Shown: positions 22,133 to 26,198 of the stretch, piece after piece
How the letters are laid out: each line of letters starts with the position of its first letter
Position numbering within the stretch: the stretch's first letter is position 1
Assembly: GCA_034432855.1 (NCBI GenBank)
Contig: DAOUBA010000092.1
Coordinates: forward strand, 1 to 26,198
Direction: 5' to 3'
Length of the DNA: 26,198 nucleotides
Source of the DNA: DAOUBA01 sp034432855
Lineage (GTDB): Bacteria > Chloroflexota > Anaerolineae > B4-G1
The notes under the pieces: model-generated
Told to the model about the DNA's origin: nothing
The model's input: only the letters and a program-made list of their open reading frames with translations
The model's database searches: none
Made by a program: the position numbers and the translations under genes

Positions 22133-22726
22133 ATGAAGTCTCGAGTTGACGCCAGTCCAAGAACCCGCCGGCTGCGGGCCGATCACCAACTGATGGCGGA
22201 ACTGAAAGCGCGCAGCGATCTGATTGATTTTGAGATCGTGGGGCGCACGCCGGGGATGCCACCCGAACGCTATATCGTCACCTTCAAGTGCAAGAGTATC
22301 ATCGGGATTGATGCTGCCGGCAACCCCAAGTACGGTACCCATCACCAGGTGGAGATCTACCTGCACAACGAATATCCCCACCGCTGGCCGGGGCTAAAGT
22401 GGTTGACGCCGATCTGGCATCCCAACATCAACCACGTCAACGGTAGCGTCTGTATAGATGCCGCCTGGTGGACGGCAGCGCGCTCGCTGGACCGGTTGGT
22501 GATCATGTTAGGCGAAATGCTGCAATACAAGAATTTCCACGACGATCCGACCAAGCCGCCATTCCCCTGGGACCGTGAAGCGGCGGAGTGGTGCCGCAAG
22601 TATCGCCGCAAGCACCCTGACGCTTTCCCGGTGGACAAGCGTGAACTGCTACGCCCGGAACGGGTCAGACTGTCGAAGGCGAAACAAACGCCCGAACAGA
22701 AGCGCCCCAAGATCAAACTCAAGTGA
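22133..22726 (+). CDS. E2 ubiquitin-conjugating-enzyme-like protein
   Basis: 197 aa from ATG 22133, chosen because GGAGGAG lies just upstream; the open frame extends further but overlaps the RING gene. The UBC core is unusually eukaryote-like: His96-Pro97-Asn98 in WHPNINHVNGSVCID and the catalytic Cys107. The preceding strand VEIYLHNEYPHRWPGLKWLT matches the E2 beta-sheet and YPxxxP turn. The C-terminal ~50 residues are basic and lysine/arginine rich (RRKHPDAFPVDKRELLRPER). It should accept the Ubl from the E1 fusion and pass it to substrates with the RING protein. The gene ends 14 bp before the Ubl start. Confidence 0.92.
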   Translation: MKSRVDASPRTRRLRADHQLMAELKARSDLIDFEIVGRTPGMPPERYIVTFKCKSIIGIDAAGNPKYGTHHQVEIYLHNEYPHRWPGLKWLTPIWHPNINHVNGSVCIDAAWWTAARSLDRLVIMLGEMLQYKNFHDDPTKPPFPWDREAAEWCRKYRRKHPDAFPVDKRELLRPERVRLSKAKQTPEQKRPKIKLK

Positions 22727-22740
22727 GAAAGGAGCAAAAG

Positions 22741-23007
22741 ATGGCTGACATTCCTGTAACCCTGGTTCTGCCTGCTGGTGGGACCCGCACCGCTGAGGTG
22801 CCGGACGACGTGCCGGTGAAAGAGTTGCTGCCGGAACTGGTCTCGCTGCTGGAACTGCCGACGACCGGGCCGGATGGGCGTCCAATGAGTTATCGGATCG
22901 ACAGCAAGGCCCTCGGTCGCGAACTTCAGGAAGACGAGACGTTGGCCGCCGCTCAGGTGCCCTCCGAGGATCGCCTGATGCTGACAGCAGACGTGACGGC
23001 CGGTTGA
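22741..23007 (+). CDS. Ubiquitin-like modifier (beta-grasp, YukD/EsaB-like)
   Basis: 88 aa from ATG 22741, with AAAGGAG upstream; the GTG at 22723 overlaps the E2 stop and would place the ribosome binding site inside the gene. The pattern IPVTLVLPAGGTRTAEV, then PDDVPVKELLPELVSLLEL, YRIDSKALGRELQEDETLAA and DRLMLTADV is a beta-grasp fold of ubiquitin size. The chain ends ...VTAG: the terminal residue is already glycine, so it could be adenylated without prior trimming. It lies directly between the E2 gene and a structured RNA element before the JAMM gene. Confidence 0.87.
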   Translation: MADIPVTLVLPAGGTRTAEVPDDVPVKELLPELVSLLELPTTGPDGRPMSYRIDSKALGRELQEDETLAAAQVPSEDRLMLTADVTAG

Positions 23008-23189
23008 TCCGGCTGCAATGAAAGGGGGCGGCAGCCGCCTCGTCGGGAGAACCTCCAGACAACCACGAGGCGGCTGCCCGGCGGGCGCTGCGACCGGTGT
23101 GGCCCACGTACTTTGGCGCTTTCGCCATCCCAGGTGACGGCGGGAAGGCGGCACCTCACCACTCACGTGCCTGAGCACGGGAGGAGCCT
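23008..23189 (+). other. 182-bp intercistronic spacer between Ubl and JAMM genes
   Basis: Every other gap from the E2 gene to the vWA gene of this cassette is 25 bp or less, so this is an exception. It contains the long hairpin at 23030-23078 and, at its end, the GGAGGAG ribosome binding site of the JAMM gene. No small gene is supported. Confidence 0.6.
23030..23078 (+). promoter_or_regulatory. Perfect 14-bp hairpin between Ubl and JAMM genes
   Basis: GGCAGCCGCCTCGT (23030-23043) pairs perfectly with ACGAGGCGGCTGCC (23065-23078). The 21-nt loop contains a smaller GGAG-AAC-CTCC hairpin. There is no T run afterwards, so it is more likely an mRNA stabiliser or partial attenuator than a full terminator. 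Confidence 0.6.
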
Positions 23190-23819
23190 ATGAGCGAGCA
23201 TCGAATCAAACTAGCGCAGGTGCAGCAGATAGAGCCCCTCGATCTACCCATGCCGCTGGACGGGGCCCTACGCTGGGTCTCTCCTTACGAGGAGCGGGTC
23301 GCCAGTCGAGTAGCGATCTTTCTGACCCAGCACGCCTATCTGAGTTGCACGGACCACGCGGCCAGCGATCTGGACCACGAGGTCGGCGGTGTGTTGGTCG
23401 GCCAGGTCTATCGAGACGAGCGAGATGGCCAACCCTACATCATCATCGAAGACACCATCCAGGCACAGCACACCCAATTCAGCCCGACCCGCCTGACCTT
23501 CACACAAGACAGCCTGGTGCAGTTCAACAACGAACTCGAGGAGCGCTTTCCGGGCAAGCAGATGGTGGGTTGGTATCACACCCACCCGCACATGGACGTC
23601 TTTATGTCCACGTATGACCTCTGGCTGCACACGAATTTCTTCACCGAGGTCTGGCAAGTCGCTCTGGTGATGGAACCGTGTGCGGAGCGTGGAGGGTTCT
23701 TCTGCTGGCAAGAAGGCAAGCGTCTCGATCCCCATCACTACGTCGGGTTCTACGAACTGGCAGACGTCAGTTACGAGACGGTGGTGGAGTGGGACAACCT
23801 GAAGCCGGTAGAAGATTAG
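23190..23819 (+). CDS. JAMM/MPN+ metalloprotease, candidate Ubl isopeptidase
   Basis: 209 aa. The complete JAMM zinc-site is present: Glu64 in HEVGGVLVG, then His130-Thr-His132-Pro133 and Ser140, Asp143 in HTHPHMDVFMSTYD. Between them IIIEDTIQAQHTQFSPTRLTFT matches the MPN core. With an E1, E2 and Ubl in the same operon, it should remove the modifier from targets; trimming the precursor seems unnecessary since the Ubl already ends in Gly. The ~40 residues before the MPN fold are not recognised. GGAGGAG precedes the ATG. It is cytoplasmic, with no signal peptide. Confidence 0.92.
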   Translation: MSEHRIKLAQVQQIEPLDLPMPLDGALRWVSPYEERVASRVAIFLTQHAYLSCTDHAASDLDHEVGGVLVGQVYRDERDGQPYIIIEDTIQAQHTQFSPTRLTFTQDSLVQFNNELEERFPGKQMVGWYHTHPHMDVFMSTYDLWLHTNFFTEVWQVALVMEPCAERGGFFCWQEGKRLDPHHYVGFYELADVSYETVVEWDNLKPVED

Positions 23820-23840
23820 ACAGAAGGGGAGAAACAGACG

Positions 23841-24701
23841 ATGGATCGTTACATGAAAGTCTACTACTATGCCATCCTGGGGGCAATGGGCGGCTTGGTG
23901 GGCTGGCTGATCACCGAACAGCTGGGATTCGTAGGTGGTCAGAACATTTACCTTAGCGATGCGTTGTTGGGGGGGGCCATCGGACTGTGTATCGGCCTGT
24001 TCATCGGCCTTAGCGAGGGACTGCTGGTGCGTTCGGTCCTGCGCGCTCTCAAGACCGGCCTGGTCGGTGGGCTGATCGGGCTGATCGCCGGAGCGATCGG
24101 GTTGCCGGTTGGCGAGATCGTTTTCCTCTTCAGTGGGGGCGAAATCCTGGGCCGGGTGCTGGGCTGGGCCACCTTTGGTCTATTGGTGGGTCTGGCCGAG
24201 GGTGTCACCGGCGGCTCCCAGATGTACAAGGGAGCACTGGGCGGACTGATCGGCGGTGCTATCGGCGGGGCGATCCTGGAACTGTCCAGACGTACGCTGA
24301 ACGATCCGCTCCTGGGCAAAGTCCTGGGTCTGGTGTTGCTTGGAGGTTGTGTGGGCGCTTTCATCGCCCTGATCGTCGTGTTGCTCTCACGCGCCTGGTT
24401 GGAGATCAAGAGCGGCAAACTCCAGGGCACTGTGTTCATTCTAGACAAGTTCATGGCACTCAAGGGGCCGGCAGCCATCATCGGCAGCGATGTGCTCAAG
24501 AGCGACATCGTCCTGACCGATCCGGACGTCGCGCCCCAACACGCCCAATTGAAAGGCGCCGACACCCACTTCACCCTGCGCGACATGAGTGTGGGGTTGG
24601 GCACATTCGTCAACGGCCAACGCATCGAGGTCCACCGCCTGTCAAACCGCCAGGTTATCCGTATGGGCAACACCGAACTGGTGTACCGTGAAAAGAGGTG
24701 A
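23841..24701 (+). CDS. Polytopic membrane protein with C-terminal FHA domain
   Basis: 286 aa. Residues 1-~195 are Gly-rich membrane helices with repeated GGxxGxxIG patterns (GGLIGLIAGAIGLPVG, GGLIGGAIGGAI). The C-terminal ~85 residues fold as FHA: AAIIGSDVLKSDIVLTDPDV, then APQHAQLKG, LRDMS and GTFVNGQRI. The usual Arg of the IGR turn is replaced (IGSD) and the usual Ser before the His is missing (VAPQHA for VSxxHA), so canonical phosphothreonine binding may be altered or lost. FHA domains normally read Ser/Thr-kinase phosphorylation; no kinase is in the window. It starts 21 bp after the JAMM gene and abuts the vWA gene. Confidence 0.85.
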   Translation: MDRYMKVYYYAILGAMGGLVGWLITEQLGFVGGQNIYLSDALLGGAIGLCIGLFIGLSEGLLVRSVLRALKTGLVGGLIGLIAGAIGLPVGEIVFLFSGGEILGRVLGWATFGLLVGLAEGVTGGSQMYKGALGGLIGGAIGGAILELSRRTLNDPLLGKVLGLVLLGGCVGAFIALIVVLLSRAWLEIKSGKLQGTVFILDKFMALKGPAAIIGSDVLKSDIVLTDPDVAPQHAQLKGADTHFTLRDMSVGLGTFVNGQRIEVHRLSNRQVIRMGNTELVYREKR

Positions 24702-25838
24702 ATGATGAGAAGGTTCGAGATCACGTGGCTTTGCGCCGTTGTGCTCGTGTCGGTGGGCTCCGCGCTGACCGCGCCGGCGGCCCACGCCCAACAGACCGTC
24801 ATAGTGCAGGTCATGCAACTGGACACCTCGCGTTTCCCGGAGATTGACGTCTACGTCTCGGTGACCGACGCCGAGGGCCAGCCGGTCACCAACATCCGGC
24901 CGGAGGATTTCCGACTGTCGGAGAACGGCCAGCCTGTTGCCATCACCCATGCCAGCCGCGCCGGGGAGCAGAATCCGCTCACCACGGTCCTGCTCATAGA
25001 CAAGAGCGGCAGTATGAATTACGCCGACAAGATGGAGGCTGCCCGCCAGGCGGCCAAAGCCTTCGTCGCATTGATGCGGCCTGAGGACACTACCGGGGTG
25101 ATCGTCTTCGACACCCAGGTGACGACGGTGCAGCCACTGACGAGTACGCAGTCGGCCCTCATCCAGGCGATTGACGGGATCGAAGCCAAAGGCGACACTG
25201 CCCTCTACGATGCCGTGCATGTTGCTGTGGCGACGTTGGAGCCGATAAGTGGGCGACGCGCCATCATCGCCGTGACCGACGGCATGAACACCGCCGGCGA
25301 GCACACTCTGAGCGAGACGCTGACCCTGGTGAGCGCACAGGACATCTCGATCTACACCATCGGCCTGGGGGATCCATCGCAAGGAACAGCGGCCTATTCG
25401 GGCATTGACGAGCCGACGTTGCAGGCCATCGCAGAGGCTTCCCGAGGGTATTACACCTACGCGCCTGAGCCTGAGGAACTGCATAGTCTTTACGAACTGC
25501 TCTCGTACCGCATCCAGAACGAATACAAATTGACCTACCGGTCACCCACCCCACTGCGCGACGGGGTCAAGCGCGAGATCGTGGTGACTGTAGCGGCGTC
25601 TTCCGGCCCCAGGGAGATCGGAGCCGAGTACAATCCCGGCGGTGTCATCCCGGAGGTGCAGCCTCGTTCGATCTGGCGTATCTTCGGCATCGGGTTTGTC
25701 GGGATGGCCTTCTTGCTGGCGCTACCGGGCATCGTTCGCGCGCTCGGAGCGCGAGCAAGCGGGCGCGGCCGTACTGCCAAGCGGGCCAGGAGCCGCGTGC
25801 GCCTGACCGGCGGGCCGCCACCCAGGAGTAAGAAGTAG
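24702..25838 (+). CDS. Exported, membrane-anchored vWA-domain protein
   Basis: 378 aa. ATG 24702 follows the FHA stop directly; ATG 24705, 6 nt after AGAGG, is equally possible. A signal peptide (WLCAVVLVSVGSALTAPAAHAQ) leads to a beta domain (DVYVSVTDAEGQPVTNIRPE) and then a von Willebrand A domain with the metal site Asp100-x-Ser102-x-Ser104 (LLIDKSGSMNY), TGVIVFDTQ and IIAVTDGMNTAG. One membrane helix near residue 330 (IFGIGFVGMAFLLALPGIV) and a very basic tail end the protein. The topology puts the vWA domain outside and the tail in the cytoplasm. It is translationally linked to the FHA gene. Confidence 0.9.
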   Translation: MMRRFEITWLCAVVLVSVGSALTAPAAHAQQTVIVQVMQLDTSRFPEIDVYVSVTDAEGQPVTNIRPEDFRLSENGQPVAITHASRAGEQNPLTTVLLIDKSGSMNYADKMEAARQAAKAFVALMRPEDTTGVIVFDTQVTTVQPLTSTQSALIQAIDGIEAKGDTALYDAVHVAVATLEPISGRRAIIAVTDGMNTAGEHTLSETLTLVSAQDISIYTIGLGDPSQGTAAYSGIDEPTLQAIAEASRGYYTYAPEPEELHSLYELLSYRIQNEYKLTYRSPTPLRDGVKREIVVTVAASSGPREIGAEYNPGGVIPEVQPRSIWRIFGIGFVGMAFLLALPGIVRALGARASGRGRTAKRARSRVRLTGGPPPRSKK

Positions 25839-25922
25839 TCCTTCCTCACAGCCCCGGGTTTTCACCGTGCCCGCCCGCATCACCCGATCCCAAGAGCACT
25901 ACTTGCCCAAGCCAATCCGGTG

Positions 25923-25928
25923 TATAAT
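25923..25928 (+). promoter_or_regulatory. Consensus -10 element before the DUF420-like fragment
   Basis: TATAAT is a perfect -10, but no -35 stands at the right distance. The start would be near 25935, leaving only ~14 nt of leader, which is occupied by the very strong ribosome binding site AGGAGGTGATC at 25936-25946. Confidence 0.4.
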
Positions 25929-25948
25929 GTACCATAGGAGGTGATCGG

Positions 25949-26198
25949 ATGGGAGGCTTCTTGGGCACATCGGCTTCATTGCGGGCAGACGTGGTGCTCC
26001 TGGTCACGGTAGTGTTGGGGGTTGCAGCGGTCATTGGTGGAGCGCTGGCCCGCCGCAAGCGTTTCCCTCCGCACGGTATAAACACGAGAGCACCATGGGG
26101 TATACTATGCCCCACCTATCCCAATGTAGGAGGTACTCTCGTGTCTACGCCAAGTATAAACCCAGAAGAACGTTTACACCACCTGGAAGGCCACTACG
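25949..26198 (+). CDS. DUF420-like N-terminal fragment, open to the window end
   Basis: The frame from ATG 25949, with an excellent ribosome binding site, stays open to the edge. The first ~44 residues (MGGFLGTSASLRADVVLLVT followed by VVLGVAAVIGGALARRKRF and PPHG) look like the first helix and loop of DUF420-type membrane proteins. After that the sequence (INTRAPWGILCPTYPNVGG) is unlike the family and reads through another gene's start region. The likeliest view is a DUF420-like gene cut short near 26080 and abutting the next gene. Confidence 0.42.
   Translation, partial: MGGFLGTSASLRADVVLLVTVVLGVAAVIGGALARRKRFPPHGINTRAPWGILCPTYPNVGGTLVSTPSINPEERLHHLEGHY
26141..26198 (+). CDS. Hypothetical protein, 5' end only
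   Basis: GTG 26141 follows AGGAGG at 26128-26133 with 7 nt spacing, and the peptide MSTPSINPEERLHHLEGHY resembles the start of short coiled-coil hypothetical proteins. It is in the same frame as the upstream DUF420-like fragment. A TATACT at 26101-26106 may serve as its -10. A 9-bp inverted repeat (ACACGAGAG at 26082-26090, CTCTCGTGT at 26136-26144) encloses this start region. Too little is present to name it. Confidence 0.5.
   Translation, partial: MSTPSINPEERLHHLEGHY

Noticed and set aside
22741..25838. A type VII (ESX) secretion locus, suggested by the YukD-like Ubl and the FHA protein
   Set aside because: No WXG100 protein, EssC/EccC ATPase or other ESX component is in the window.

Overview
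The window is high-GC bacterial DNA, about 60% by eye. It is most likely from the phylum Chloroflexota (an Anaerolineae- or Caldilineae-like lineage, probably an environmental genome). This rests on the style of the proteins (hybrid kinases, an FHA/vWA pair, a CARF-HTH plus Csx3-AAA pair, a ubiquitin-like operon) and on pyrimidine/purine-rich palindromic dispersed repeats. It is an inference without database support. No tRNA, rRNA, insertion sequence or CRISPR array was seen.

Left edge (1-2365): the accessory end of a type III CRISPR-Cas locus. The first 62 bases hold the start of a cas10-like gene with an HD motif on the minus strand. Upstream of it lies a CARF (Cas_NE0113/Csx14-like) protein fused to a LuxR-type HTH. 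Divergent from that, with only 29 bp between the start codons, is an AAA ATPase-Csx3 fusion. A 16-bp palindrome sits between the CARF-HTH gene and cas10.

2366-5930: housekeeping and relics. queG (epoxyqueuosine reductase), behind a perfect consensus promoter, is translationally coupled to a HicB-DinB-DinB fusion. An intact DUF104-type antitoxin next to a headless PIN toxin follows, then a decayed duplicate of the DinB gene tail. Two inverted copies of a ~125-bp palindromic repeat lie at 2379 and 5771.

5930-9480: a membrane hybrid histidine kinase with a pseudo-receiver and a true receiver. It converges on, and overlaps tail to tail with, an HTH/degenerate-GHKL/receiver regulator.

9500-17250: an arabinan-utilisation operon. 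It encodes a Tat lipoprotein solute-binding protein, two permeases, a GH51 arabinofuranosidase and two GH43 arabinanase-type enzymes. Exported enzymes would cut arabinan, the ABC importer would take up oligosaccharides, and GH51 would finish hydrolysis inside. No ATPase is encoded. Several inverted repeats flank and interrupt the operon.

17250-18730: an AlkD-type DNA glycosylase and an overlapping nitroreductase.

18960-25840 is the most interesting part: a seven-gene, eukaryote-like ubiquitin-type cassette on one strand. Its products are a GntR-HTH::E1 fusion, a membrane protein with a RING-like zinc finger (candidate E3), an E2 with HPN motif and catalytic Cys, a beta-grasp ubiquitin-like modifier ending in Gly, a JAMM/MPN+ isopeptidase, a membrane FHA protein and an exported vWA protein. 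The strong promoter carries a FadR-type palindrome just downstream, so the E1 fusion may repress its own operon. The window ends in a DUF420-like fragment and the start of another small gene.
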